Of a stretch of DNA of 48,596 bases, positions 16,849 through 25,480 are shown piece after piece. The notes beneath the pieces were generated by a model. The model did not search any database, had not been told where the DNA came from, and saw nothing but the letters and a program-made list of their open reading frames with translations. Position numbers and translations under genes: made by a program. The DNA lies in contig NZ_JWHR01000151.1 in the NCBI RefSeq assembly GCF_000808015.1, positions 1 to 48,596 of the forward strand, read 5' to 3'. The stretch is from Terrisporobacter othiniensis. Its GTDB lineage: Bacteria; Bacillota; Clostridia; Peptostreptococcales; Peptostreptococcaceae. Position 1 is the stretch's first letter; each line of letters begins with the position of its first letter.

Positions 16849-17562
16849 ATGAAAATGAACAAAAGATTTAAAGTTTTATCAATAGGAATGTTATTAGTTG
16901 TAACATTAAGTTCTGCAATAGGATGTTCTTCAAAGGGAAGTGGAGAGTCGTATAATGAAATAGACTCAGCAAAAACAATAGAACTAGTAAATGAAACTAA
17001 AGAAACATTAGTAATAGATGTTAGAGGTGCTGATGCATACGCAAAGGGACATTTAGCTAATGCGATAAACATACCTTTTGATGAATTTGAGGGGAAAATA
17101 AGTGATTTAGAAGGGTATAAAGATCAAACTATAGTATTAATATGTAATACGGGGAATAAAAGTGGTAAAGCAGGAAAAATGTTAGTAGATAAAGGATTTA
17201 CTAAAGTTTACAATGCAGAAGATGGAATGGAAGAATATGATTATGATACAGTTACATATACAAATGTAACTGGAAGTGAATTTGAAAAATTAGCAGCAGA
17301 AAAAACAGATGCAGTTGTTTTAGATCTTAGAGATGCTAAAGATTTTGAAAAAAGCTCAGTAGAAAATGCAGTAAATATACCAATGGATGAATTTGAAGCA
17401 AAAGCTAGTGAGAAATTAAAAGATAAAAATCAAGAGATATTATTATACTGTAATACTGGAAATAGAACTTCTGAAGCATCACAAATTTTAGAGAAAAATG
17501 GATATACTAATGTTGTTAATTCAATAGATGGTGTAAAAGAATATGAATTTAAATTAAAATAA
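16849..17562 (+). CDS. Double rhodanese-domain lipoprotein
   Basis: Exported lipoprotein of 237 residues. A signal peptide (1-25) ends in the lipobox 'SSAIGC', so Cys26 would be lipidated and anchored outside the membrane. Two rhodanese domains follow, at about 40-132 and 142-235, each with an active-site loop: Cys99 in 'CNTGNKSG' and Cys201 in 'CNTGNRTS'. The second loop has the usual Arg, the first has Lys. Such proteins move sulfane sulfur or sense it; the partner is unknown. The position after the thiazole genes is suggestive for sulfur chemistry, but it has its own promoter and terminator and acts outside the cell. Confidence 0.92.
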   Translation: MKMNKRFKVLSIGMLLVVTLSSAIGCSSKGSGESYNEIDSAKTIELVNETKETLVIDVRGADAYAKGHLANAINIPFDEFEGKISDLEGYKDQTIVLICNTGNKSGKAGKMLVDKGFTKVYNAEDGMEEYDYDTVTYTNVTGSEFEKLAAEKTDAVVLDLRDAKDFEKSSVENAVNIPMDEFEAKASEKLKDKNQEILLYCNTGNRTSEASQILEKNGYTNVVNSIDGVKEYEFKLK

Positions 17563-17571
17563 GTTAAAAAG

Positions 17572-17607
17572 AAATGTCGCGCTATAAATTAGTGTGACAT
17601 TTTTTAT
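17572..17607 (+). terminator. Terminator of the rhodanese lipoprotein gene
   Basis: AAATGTCGCGCT (17572-17583) pairs with AGTGTGACATTT (about 17591-17602), with G-U pairs, and runs into six T. Confidence 0.8.
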
Positions 17608-17639
17608 ATATAAGGAAATTATACTGCTTTCAAATTTAT

Positions 17640-17860
17640 GAGAACATCGTGAAATTAAGTAATATCCACAAATGTTGAGATGTAAAAAGTCGATTTTTGA
17701 CCAACGGAGTTGCCTGAAGTGGCAACAAAATGATTCTCCAACAGGTTGCTTAAAGGTATCTCATTTGAGTAAATAATTTATCCGAAGTGATAACGATAAT
17801 ATATCGTTGACGATATATTTCTCAATTTTGGCCACATGAGCGAAGCGAATTTTTTATTAA
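17640..17860. ncRNA. Possible structured RNA or degenerate mobile element
   Basis: This segment is less AT-rich than its flanks and has no frame longer than a few dozen codons. Hairpins include GTTGCC/GGCAAC around 17708-17725 and two mutually exclusive stems, AACGATA/TATCGTT and AATATATCG/CGATATATT, between 17796 and 17819. It ends in the 23-bp repeat. I do not recognise a known RNA family. A decayed repeat element is the main alternative. Confidence 0.3.
17836..17858. repeat. 23-bp repeat, copy 2
   Basis: Identical over 23 bases to 13131-13153, in the same orientation, 4.7 kb away. The flanks differ apart from a similar AT-rich continuation. Confidence 0.7.
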
Positions 17861-18077
17861 GAAATTAAATTAATATGAAGTTTAAAAAGATATAATAGAA
17901 TAAAAATATTCGAAAATTAACAATTTTTTGATTCATAGATATTTGAAAATTTATATTGAAAATAAGTATAAAAAATAATACTCTTATAATATAGCTAATT
18001 ATATAATTTAATTTTAATATTTTTTAAACTATATAATAAAGCAAACTAATATTTTAATGTAAAGGGTGGATATAAAC

Positions 18078-18848
18078 ATGACTGAAACAATAAATGCTGT
18101 AGACAGAATATTAGATATAATAATGTTTTTATATAGCAAGAGGAAAGAAATGGGGATAACTGAAATAAGCAAAGAATTGGGTCTGTCTAAAAGTACTATA
18201 CATAGGAATTTAGCTACATTAGAAAATAGAGGATTTGTAACCCAAAATCCAGAAACAGGGAAGTACTGGCTAGGATTAAAGTTTTACTCTATTGGAATGG
18301 CAGTAGGACAAAAAATTTCGATAAAGGAAATTACTAAACCTTTTGTTGAAGAGTTAAATAAAGAATTTAATGAAGTTGTATCAGTAAGCGTTTTATCAGA
18401 TCACAGTCAGAATTCCCTGAACTGTATAGTTGTTTATAAAAACTGTGGCAAAACTAGGTTACAGACAGTTAATACTTATGAAGGTAGTATAATGGATATA
18501 CATTGTTCTGCAGCAGGAAAATGCTTGTTAGCTTTTAATAATGAACTGATAAATGAAGAAAAATTTAATGATCTAAATGTTAAAAAATATACAAATAAAA
18601 CTATAATTAGTTGGGAAGAATTAGAATATGAGTTGAAAAAGATTAAAGAAAATGGATATTCAATTGATGATGAAGAATATGAAGTTGGACTTATTTGTAT
18701 AGCAGCTCCAATACTTAATAGCGAAGGTGAGGCAATAGCAACTATAAGTTTATCAGGTCCTGTTTATCGTGTGAAAACAGATGATTTTGATTATAGAGTA
18801 AAAAGAGTTATAGAAACAGCAAAATTAATATCAGAAAATATAAAATAA
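18078..18848 (+). CDS. IclR family transcriptional regulator
   Basis: DNA-binding regulator of about 256 residues. The winged helix near residues 1-65 includes 'MGITEISKELGLSKSTIHRNLATLENRGFV', the IclR helix-turn-helix. The C-terminal effector domain shows 'IHCSAAGKCLLAF' and 'DDEEYEVGLICIAAPI', the usual ligand-pocket motifs. The ATG at 18078 is best placed behind AGGGTGGA (18063-18070); a GTG at 18066 is possible. It stands just upstream of, and codirectional with, the oxidoreductase operon, so it is the likely local regulator. Ligands of IclR proteins are often small organic acids, which suits the pathway. Confidence 0.93.
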   Translation: MTETINAVDRILDIIMFLYSKRKEMGITEISKELGLSKSTIHRNLATLENRGFVTQNPETGKYWLGLKFYSIGMAVGQKISIKEITKPFVEELNKEFNEVVSVSVLSDHSQNSLNCIVVYKNCGKTRLQTVNTYEGSIMDIHCSAAGKCLLAFNNELINEEKFNDLNVKKYTNKTIISWEELEYELKKIKENGYSIDDEEYEVGLICIAAPILNSEGEAIATISLSGPVYRVKTDDFDYRVKRVIETAKLISENIK

Positions 18849-18857
18849 TAGATAATT

Positions 18858-18900
18858 AAAAGAACTTTAAATTTGTTAAAAAATTAGGGTTCTTTTTTTT
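18858..18900 (+). terminator. Terminator of the IclR gene
   Basis: AAAGAACTTTAA (starting 18858) pairs with TTAGGGTTCTTT (about 18885-18896) with G-U pairs, followed by a long T run to 18900. Confidence 0.8.
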
Positions 18901-18934
18901 GTGCAAAAAAATTTTACGAATTTTTGAATTATGG

Positions 18935-18963
18935 TTGCTATTTAAAATATATGCTGATACTAT
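18935..18963 (+). promoter_or_regulatory. Extended -10 promoter of the oxidoreductase operon
   Basis: TTGCTA (18935-18940) and TACTAT (18958-18963) are 17 bp apart, with the extended TG at 18955-18956. Transcription would start near 18970, about 200 bases before the ferredoxin start. Confidence 0.65.
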
Positions 18964-19013
18964 GTAAGTATAAAAATGGAAAGATATTCCTGATAACGGA
19001 ACAACTAAAAATA

Positions 19014-19070
19014 ATTTTAAAAAAATAAATATATAAATTATCTAAAATAATACAATTATTTTTTTAAAAT
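19014..19070. repeat. 15-bp perfect A/T inverted repeat in the operon leader
   Basis: ATTTTAAAAAAATAA (19014-19028) is the exact reverse complement of 19056-19070. In RNA this would be a long A-U stem with a U-rich 3' arm, resembling a weak bidirectional terminator; in DNA it could be a regulator site. Confidence 0.55.
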
Positions 19071-19171
19071 GTAAAAAAGCGGAACACTGTTTTGGAAATA
19101 GGAATTATCACCATAAATTTACTTAATGAAATATGACAAGCAAGAAATAAAAAACTTGAAGGGGGATAAAA

Positions 19172-19369
19172 ATGGAGAAACTTAAAATTAACATTTCAAG
19201 ATGTAAAGGTTGTCACATTTGTGTAAGTGTATGCAAAAAGGGAGCTATAAGTATTGCAAAAGAAATGAGTGCAAAGGGTTATCATACTATTGAAGTTGAT
19301 GAAGAAAAATGTGTTCAATGTGGAGCTTGTTATAAGATGTGTCCAGACTATGTGTTTGAAATATTATAA
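19172..19369 (+). CDS. 2-oxoacid:ferredoxin oxidoreductase, delta (ferredoxin-like) subunit
   Basis: Small iron-sulfur protein of 65 residues with two complete [4Fe-4S] motifs: Cys11, 14, 17, 21 and Cys47, 50, 53, 57. It carries electrons from the TPP-containing core to external ferredoxin. It is the first gene of a delta-alpha-beta-gamma set, the order known from archaeal and clostridial Kor/Vor enzymes. Ribosome binding site AAGGGGG. Confidence 0.92.
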   Translation: MEKLKINISRCKGCHICVSVCKKGAISIAKEMSAKGYHTIEVDEEKCVQCGACYKMCPDYVFEIL

Positions 19370-19386
19370 AAAAAGGGGGAAATACA

Positions 19387-20466
19387 ATGGCAAAAGTTTT
19401 AATGAAAGGTAATGAAGCCTTCGCAGAAGCTGCCATGAGGGCAGGTTGTAGATTTTTTAGTGGTTACCCAATAACTCCTCAGACGGAAATTTTAGAGTAT
19501 ATGTCTTGGAGAATGAAAGAGTTTGGTGGAGAATTTGTCCAAACAGAGTCTGAAGTAGCTGGTATAAATATGGTTTTTGGAGCAGCAGCAACAGGTGCAA
19601 GAGCTCTTACTACTTCATCTGGGCCAGGATTTTCTTTAAAACAAGAAGGAATATCTTATCTTTGTGGAAGTGATTTACCAGCAGTAATAGCAAATGTTAT
19701 GAGAATAGGATCAGCTTTAGGGAATGTATTTCAAGGTCAAGGTGATTATTGGCAAATGACTAGAGGTGGAGGTCATGGAGATTATAGAACTATAGTATTA
19801 GCGCCTGCTAGTGTTCAAGAAAACGCTGACATGGCTTATGAAGCATTTGATTTAGCTGAAAAATATACACATCCAGTTATCGTGGCTTCAGATGCGGCAA
19901 TAGGTCAAATGGTTGAAGCAGTAGAATTACCGGAATACAAGGAACATGATATAGATAAATACGATTGGGTTATAAGAGGTAGAAAACCAGGAGAAAAGAA
20001 AAGAGTACTTGAAAATACATATTATGCTATGGGAGCAGATAATTATAAAGAATATTTGCTAGATAAATATAGAACTATAGAAGAAACTGAACAAAGATGG
20101 GAAAGTGTTCAAACTGAAGATGCAGAGTTAGTTTTAGTTGCTTATGGAATAAGCTCTAGAGTTAGTAAGGAAGCAGTAAAAATGGCTAGGGGTGAAGGTA
20201 TAAAACTAGGTCTTATAAGACCAAAAACATTATGGCCATTCCCTAAAAAAGCATTTGATGCTTTAGGTGAAGATGTAGTTGGATTTTTAAGTGTAGAAAT
20301 GAGTATACTTGGTCAAATGGTAGATGATATAAAATTAGCTACTTTAAATAAGTACCCAGTTGAATGCTATAACGAGTTTGCTAATGTACCTGATTCTGAA
20401 ATAATTGTTCAAAAAGCAAAAGAAATGTTATCTAAGTATGAAGGGGGAGTTAAATATGAGTTATAA
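19387..20466 (+). CDS. 2-oxoacid:ferredoxin oxidoreductase, alpha subunit
   Basis: Large subunit of the enzyme that converts a 2-oxoacid plus CoA to acyl-CoA, CO2 and reduced ferredoxin. 'SGYPITPQTEILEY' (about 25-38) is the 2-oxoacid binding motif of the family, and 'TSSGPGFSLKQEG' near 78-90 is also characteristic. At 359 residues it is the normal size of a KorA/VorB subunit. The four-subunit form is used for 2-oxoglutarate, branched or aromatic 2-oxoacids; the substrate cannot be decided from the sequence. Its end overlaps the beta start by 11 bases. Confidence 0.92.
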   Translation: MAKVLMKGNEAFAEAAMRAGCRFFSGYPITPQTEILEYMSWRMKEFGGEFVQTESEVAGINMVFGAAATGARALTTSSGPGFSLKQEGISYLCGSDLPAVIANVMRIGSALGNVFQGQGDYWQMTRGGGHGDYRTIVLAPASVQENADMAYEAFDLAEKYTHPVIVASDAAIGQMVEAVELPEYKEHDIDKYDWVIRGRKPGEKKRVLENTYYAMGADNYKEYLLDKYRTIEETEQRWESVQTEDAELVLVAYGISSRVSKEAVKMARGEGIKLGLIRPKTLWPFPKKAFDALGEDVVGFLSVEMSILGQMVDDIKLATLNKYPVECYNEFANVPDSEIIVQKAKEMLSKYEGGVKYEL

Positions 20467-21193
20467 GATACCGAATGCAATAACTTCTAATGAAAGTGGT
20501 TGGTGTCCAGGTTGTGGTCATGGTATAGTGGCTAGACTAATTGCTGAAGTGGCGGAAGAGTTAGAAGTTGAAGATAGAGTTGTCATGGTAAGAGATGTGG
20601 CATGTGGTGCTATGGTTAGTGGAGTTGTTGAATTTAATAATATTGGTGGAGCACATGGTAGACCTATTATTACAGCATGTGGTGCAAAAAGGGCTAGAAA
20701 AGACTCCATTGTAATAGCTCATCCTGGAGATGGTTCAGCTTACTCTATAGGGATAGAGAGTACTATACATGCAGCTTTAAGAAATGAAAATATATTAGCT
20801 TTGATAGTTAATAATAGTGTATTTGGAATGACAGGAGGACAAATGTCACCAGCCACATTAATTGGTCAAAAAACAACTTCTTCTCCAAAAGGAAGAGATA
20901 AGGATTACAACGGTTCACCATTTGATGTGGTAAAAACATTAAAAGAATATGATATAGCTTATTTAGCTAGAGGGTCTGTAGATAGTCCAGGAGAAGTTAC
21001 AAAAGCAAAAAAATACATAAAAAAGGCTATAGAAAAACAAATGAGGGGAGAAGGATTCTGTTTAGTAGAAATACTAAGTCCTTGTCCAACTAACTGGAAT
21101 AAAACTCCTGTGGATAGTTTGAAAATGATAAAAGATCAACAAAAAGTATTTTATCCTGTAGGTGAATACATTGATAAAGGAGGGAATTTATAA
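20456..21193 (+). CDS. 2-oxoacid:ferredoxin oxidoreductase, beta (TPP-binding) subunit
   Basis: Thiamine diphosphate and [4Fe-4S] subunit, 245 residues. Cluster cysteines are Cys17 and Cys20 in 'GWCPGCGHG', with Cys50 and Cys210 ('SPCPTNW') as the likely others. The TPP/magnesium motif runs from 'GDGSAYSIG' (91-99) to 'VNNSVFGMTGG' (about 118-128). The ATG at 20456 follows AAGGGGGAG; an in-frame upstream extension to 20405 has no such site and overlaps the alpha gene. The need for TPP links this operon to the thiamine genes nearby. Confidence 0.92.
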   Translation: MSYKIPNAITSNESGWCPGCGHGIVARLIAEVAEELEVEDRVVMVRDVACGAMVSGVVEFNNIGGAHGRPIITACGAKRARKDSIVIAHPGDGSAYSIGIESTIHAALRNENILALIVNNSVFGMTGGQMSPATLIGQKTTSSPKGRDKDYNGSPFDVVKTLKEYDIAYLARGSVDSPGEVTKAKKYIKKAIEKQMRGEGFCLVEILSPCPTNWNKTPVDSLKMIKDQQKVFYPVGEYIDKGGNL

Positions 21194-21723
21194 TGGCTGA
21201 AATTATATGTGCTGGTTTTGGGGGGCAAGGTGTTCTTGTAGCCGGTATGATTATAACTTATGCAGGAATGGATGAAGGTAAAAATGTAACATGGTTTCCA
21301 TCTTATGGGGCTGAAATGAGAGGTGGAACAGCAAATTGTACTGTAAAAATAAATAAGGATGAGATTGCCAGCCCTTATTCTAAAAAATTGGATATTCTAA
21401 TTGCGTTAAATGAAGTATCTATTAATAAATTTGAAAATCAATTAAAACCAGGAGGTACTTTAGTAGTAAATAGTTCTTTAGTATCTGAAAATAGAGATTA
21501 TAGAGATGATATAAATGTTGTTAAAGTAGATGCAACAAATATTGCAAATGAACTTGACAATCCACGAGGAATGAATATTGTGGCACTTGGGGCAATGGCT
21601 AAGTCTACTGGATTGTTTGATACTGAGTATTTAAAAAAGTCAATTGATAAATTCTTTGCAGATAAAGGAAAAGTTAATCCTAAAAATGCCCTTTGTTTTG
21701 ATAGAGGAGTTAGCTGTGTATAG
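21193..21723 (+). CDS. 2-oxoacid:ferredoxin oxidoreductase, gamma subunit
   Basis: Gamma-domain subunit of 176 residues. 'ICAGFGGQGVLVAGM' near the N-terminus and 'SYGAEMRGGTANCTVKI' near 40-55 are family hallmarks; the domain contributes to CoA binding. The start overlaps the beta stop by one base (TAATG), completing the four-gene complex. 18 bases later the acyl-CoA synthetase begins. Confidence 0.93.
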   Translation: MAEIICAGFGGQGVLVAGMIITYAGMDEGKNVTWFPSYGAEMRGGTANCTVKINKDEIASPYSKKLDILIALNEVSINKFENQLKPGGTLVVNSSLVSENRDYRDDINVVKVDATNIANELDNPRGMNIVALGAMAKSTGLFDTEYLKKSIDKFFADKGKVNPKNALCFDRGVSCV

Positions 21724-21740
21724 TTGGAGGTAAATAAAAT

Positions 21741-23831
21741 ATGGATATATTTAAATTATTGAGACCTAAAAAAGTTGCAGTTATAGGAGCTAGTGAAAAG
21801 TCTGGATTTGGAGGAGATACTTGTAGAAATATAATAAAGTATCAATCTAATATAGATAATGTTTATTTTGTAAATCCAAAACAAGAAAGTATAATGGGGA
21901 AGAAATGTTACAAAAGTATAAGTGAAATAGATGATGAAATAGATCTTGCAGTTATTTGTACTTCTCAAAAAACAGTAGTACCTCTACTAAAAGAAGCTAA
22001 AACTAAGGGAGTTGGAGGAGCTGTTGTTTATGCGAGTGGATATTCAGAAGTTGGAGATGAAGAAGGCAAAGAGCAAGAACGAAATCTTATAGAAGCAGCT
22101 AAAGAGTTAGATATAGCTGTAATGGGACCTAACTGTGGAGGATATATAAATTTTATAGATAGCACATTTAGTTTTGCATTTGTTGGAGATTATGCAAACA
22201 AAAAAGGTAAAATAGGATTTATATCTCAAAGCGGTCAGTTTTGTATAGATATGCTGAAAAACCCAGAAATGAAGTATTCTTATGCTATATCTGCTGGAAA
22301 TAGTAGAATAGTTCAAATGGAAGATTATATGAATTTTTTACTTGAGGATGAGGATACAAAAGTAATAGCAATGTACCTAGAAGGAGTAAAAAATCCTATT
22401 AAATTTGAAGAATGCCTAAGAAAAGCTGCTCAGATAAAAAAACCAATTGTAATTTTAAAGGCAGGAAGAAGTCCTAAGGGGCAAGAAACAGCTGCTTCTC
22501 ATACGGGAAGTATGGCAGGTAGTGATAAAACGTACGATGCAATATTTGAAAAATTTGGTGTAATAAGAGTTGACGATATGCAAGACTTAAGAAGTACTTC
22601 GGCAATACTTGCTACTCTTAAGACACTACCTAAAAATAATAAATTTGGGGCTATGTGTGTTTCAGGTGGAGAAACAGCAGTATCAGCAGATACAGGTTAT
22701 ATGTATGGAATAGAGTTTCCAAATTTCTCTCATGAAACTCTAGAAAAATTATCAAAACTATTACCACCATATGCAACACCAAGAAATCCATTGGATATGA
22801 CATCTACATTAGCTTATAACACTGATAGATTTGCTGATGGAATTACGGCAGTTATGAGTGATGAAAATGTAGATATGTGTTTAATTGGATTTACAATATC
22901 AGAAAATGTTACAGTATCGAATGAAATTATGTTTGAAGGAATAAAAAAAGCATCAGAGAGAATGGATAAGCCAATTGCTTTAATGAGTTTTATGGAGACA
23001 TCAAGAAATAAAGAATTTGTAGAAAGATTTATTAATATAGGCATACCAGTATTACCAACGACAAAATATGGATTCAGCGCATTAAAACATTTAGTTGAAT
23101 TTGTAGAATACACATCAGAGGATAAAGATCTTGAGCTTGCAATACCAGATATGACAAATAAAAAAGAAACAATAGCATTAAGTGAATATGCTAGTAAAAA
23201 AATGCTTTCTGATTACGGAGTTAATGTAGATTTAGGAATGATAGTTACAAGTAAAGAACAAGCGATATGTGAAGCAAATAAAATTGGCTATCCACTTGTA
23301 ATGAAAATTGAATCGGCGGATATACTTCATAAATCAGATGTTGGAGGCGTTAAGCTGAATATTAGAAATGAAAAAGAAGTTAAAAATGCTTATGAGGAAA
23401 TAATGAGTAGTGTATCAGAAAAAGCACCTAAAGCTAAAATAAATGGAATACTAATGCAAAAAATGCTTAACAAAGGTACTGAGATGATAGTTGGATTAAA
23501 CAATGATCCACAATTTGGACCTATGATTCTAGTTGGCATGGGTGGTGTATTTGTAGAAGTGTTTAAGGATGTATCCTTATATCCAGTACCATTAAACAAA
23601 AAGGAAGCAGAACATATGATAAAATCTCTGAAATCTTTTAAATTATTAAATGGTTATAGAGGTGGAGATGTGGCTGATATAGATGCATTAACAGAAATGA
23701 TAGTAAGCATTTCTGACTTTGCATACAAAAATAAAGATAATATTAAAGAGTTAGATATAAACCCACTTTTTGTATATCCTGAGGGAGAAGGCGTTGGAAT
23801 AGCTGATGCTCTTATAGTTTTAAATCAATAA
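21741..23831 (+). CDS. ADP-forming acyl-CoA synthetase, fused alpha-beta
   Basis: Converts acyl-CoA, ADP and phosphate to the free acid, ATP and CoA, giving substrate-level phosphorylation. In 696 residues it carries a CoA-binding Rossmann domain ('VAVIGASEKSGFGG' near 12-25), two succinyl-CoA-ligase-like domains with the phosphohistidine loop His254 in 'ASHTGSMAGSD', and a C-terminal ATP-grasp domain ('YPLVMKIESADILHKSDVGGV' region near 513-535). The alpha and beta parts are in one chain, as in many bacterial acetate-CoA ligases. Directly behind the oxidoreductase genes, it should harvest ATP from the acyl-CoA made there. Confidence 0.92.
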   Translation: MDIFKLLRPKKVAVIGASEKSGFGGDTCRNIIKYQSNIDNVYFVNPKQESIMGKKCYKSISEIDDEIDLAVICTSQKTVVPLLKEAKTKGVGGAVVYASGYSEVGDEEGKEQERNLIEAAKELDIAVMGPNCGGYINFIDSTFSFAFVGDYANKKGKIGFISQSGQFCIDMLKNPEMKYSYAISAGNSRIVQMEDYMNFLLEDEDTKVIAMYLEGVKNPIKFEECLRKAAQIKKPIVILKAGRSPKGQETAASHTGSMAGSDKTYDAIFEKFGVIRVDDMQDLRSTSAILATLKTLPKNNKFGAMCVSGGETAVSADTGYMYGIEFPNFSHETLEKLSKLLPPYATPRNPLDMTSTLAYNTDRFADGITAVMSDENVDMCLIGFTISENVTVSNEIMFEGIKKASERMDKPIALMSFMETSRNKEFVERFINIGIPVLPTTKYGFSALKHLVEFVEYTSEDKDLELAIPDMTNKKETIALSEYASKKMLSDYGVNVDLGMIVTSKEQAICEANKIGYPLVMKIESADILHKSDVGGVKLNIRNEKEVKNAYEEIMSSVSEKAPKAKINGILMQKMLNKGTEMIVGLNNDPQFGPMILVGMGGVFVEVFKDVSLYPVPLNKKEAEHMIKSLKSFKLLNGYRGGDVADIDALTEMIVSISDFAYKNKDNIKELDINPLFVYPEGEGVGIADALIVLNQ

Positions 23832-23907
23832 ACTTAATTAAATGAGTTTAGAAATAAATGAATAAATCTATAAAATTTTGGGTTAGTGAATAACATGGAG
23901 GGATGTT

Positions 23908-25362
23908 ATGGATAAAAAAGAAAAAAACATTGTTAAGCGTAAACCAACGCCTGCTGAATCGATTATAGGAGTATTATTCTTATTAGTAATAATAGTTGTA
24001 GGCAGTGTTATTATGAAATTGTCTGTAGAGCTAATGTTTGTTTTAGGTACTTTATTTGTTGGATTCATAGGTAAGAGATGCGGGTTTACATATAAAGAAA
24101 TTAAAAAAGGTATGTTGGACTCTGTAGCCGATAATGCGGAAATACTTGTAATAATGTTAGGTATAGGTTTCTTAATAGGAAGTTGGATTTATTCAGGCAC
24201 AGTTCCTTGTATGATAGGATGGCTTGCTAATTTAATAAGTGTAAAGTATGTATTAGTTTTATCCTTCTTATTCTGTGCAATAATAGCTGCTATAATAGGA
24301 ACTTCTAGTGCAACTATGGGTACTATAGGAGTTATAATGCTTGGCGTTGCAACAATACAAGGTGTATCTCCTGGAATAGCTGCAGCTGCAGTTATATGTG
24401 GATCTTTCTTAGGACAAATAACATCAGTAGTATCGGATATGGTTAACTGGAATTCAAGTATAACAGGTAACACTACTCAATCAACAGTTATGCTTTGTTT
24501 ACCAGCAGAAGCTATAGGAGTTATAGTATCACTAGTATTTTTCTTTATAGTAGGTTTAAGATTAGATTCAGCTGCAACTCCAGAGTCTGTAAATCAAATA
24601 AAATTATTAGTAGATACAGTTTTTATAAGTTATAAATCATCAATTATAGTTTTATTACCTGTAATAATATTATTCTTTATGGTAATAAAAAAATGTGATG
24701 TTATACCAACTTTATTTGTATCAGGTATAGCTGCATTGTTAGTAGGAATGTTATATCAAGGTTTTTCTATAAATGATGCATTTTCAGTAGCTTATGGTGG
24801 ATTTAATCCAGAAATGCTTAATTTAGCAGAAGGAACTGAGTTAATGCCAGAGTTCCAAAACCTTATTACTAGAGGTGGGATGATGTCTATGGCAGATTTC
24901 TTAATATCAATTCCATTGATGATGGCTTATGTAGGAACTTTATCAACAATAGGTGCGGCTCAAGTTATATCAGAGACTTTCTTAAAGGATGTAAAAAGAC
25001 CAGGAAATGCAATTGCAGTAAATACTATTTCATCATTATTTCTATGTGCAGCTACAGGTAGTGTAATGGCACCTGGAATGTTAGGATCTAGAATGTTTAC
25101 TAGTGTATATGAAAAAGCAGGAATAAGTCGTAGAAATATGGTAACAGCATTTCAGTTTTCTTGTACTAATGGGGTACTTTTATTCCCTTGGTGTGCAGTA
25201 ACAATGTATGCTCAAAGTATAGTGGGTATAGAAGCTATACAATGGATACCATATTTAACTTTGGTGTATGTTCCAATAATAGTTAATATTATATTTGGCT
25301 ATTTAGGAATAGGTATAATTAAGCTTAAAGATGATAAAATTGCAGAACCAGTTTCAATATGA
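23908..25362 (+). CDS. NhaC-family Na+/H+ antiporter-like transporter (first)
   Basis: Polytopic membrane protein of 484 residues, about 11-12 membrane segments, belonging to the NhaC superfamily. 'IIGTSSATMGTIGVIML' and 'GSFLGQITSVVSDMVNWNSSITG' correspond to the conserved central region. Related proteins exchange Na+/H+ but some couple ions to organic acid exchange (MleN). Placed in an amino-acid-type fermentation cluster, uptake of the substrate or export of the acid product is plausible, and I prefer it to a purely ionic role. Ribosome binding site GGAGGG. Confidence 0.88.
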   Translation: MDKKEKNIVKRKPTPAESIIGVLFLLVIIVVGSVIMKLSVELMFVLGTLFVGFIGKRCGFTYKEIKKGMLDSVADNAEILVIMLGIGFLIGSWIYSGTVPCMIGWLANLISVKYVLVLSFLFCAIIAAIIGTSSATMGTIGVIMLGVATIQGVSPGIAAAAVICGSFLGQITSVVSDMVNWNSSITGNTTQSTVMLCLPAEAIGVIVSLVFFFIVGLRLDSAATPESVNQIKLLVDTVFISYKSSIIVLLPVIILFFMVIKKCDVIPTLFVSGIAALLVGMLYQGFSINDAFSVAYGGFNPEMLNLAEGTELMPEFQNLITRGGMMSMADFLISIPLMMAYVGTLSTIGAAQVISETFLKDVKRPGNAIAVNTISSLFLCAATGSVMAPGMLGSRMFTSVYEKAGISRRNMVTAFQFSCTNGVLLFPWCAVTMYAQSIVGIEAIQWIPYLTLVYVPIIVNIIFGYLGIGIIKLKDDKIAEPVSI

Positions 25363-25395
25363 AAATAGGCCCAAATTCTACCCTTTATATAGATT

Positions 25396-25429
25396 ATTCC
25401 CTGTAGGCTTGTATAAATCTGCAGGGAAT
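25396..25429. repeat. Intercistronic hairpin between the two NhaC genes
   Basis: ATTCCCTGTAG (25396-25406) pairs with CTGCAGGGAAT (25419-25429), with one G-U pair. No T run follows, so it may be an RNA-processing or stabilising stem rather than a terminator. Confidence 0.5.
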
Positions 25430-25480
25430 GACAATTAAAGATTTCCATTACTTTTACTTAAATTGAGGTGAAGCTGGGGG

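Larger units (their letters stand above)
17563..18077. other. Intergenic stretch with unexplained structured sequence
   Basis: No protein gene is visible in these 515 bases. They contain the rhodanese terminator, a segment of mixed composition (17640-17860) with several hairpins, one copy of the 23-bp repeat, and an AT-rich stretch with TATAAT at 17985-17990 that may be the -10 box of the IclR gene (no good -35 seen). Confidence 0.6.
18849..19171 (+). other. Leader region of the 2-oxoacid:ferredoxin oxidoreductase operon
   Basis: No gene is seen in these 323 bases. They hold the IclR terminator, a strong promoter at 18935-18963 and an unusually long (about 200-base), very AT-rich leader with a 15-bp perfect inverted repeat (19014-19028 and 19056-19070). 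Confidence 0.65.
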
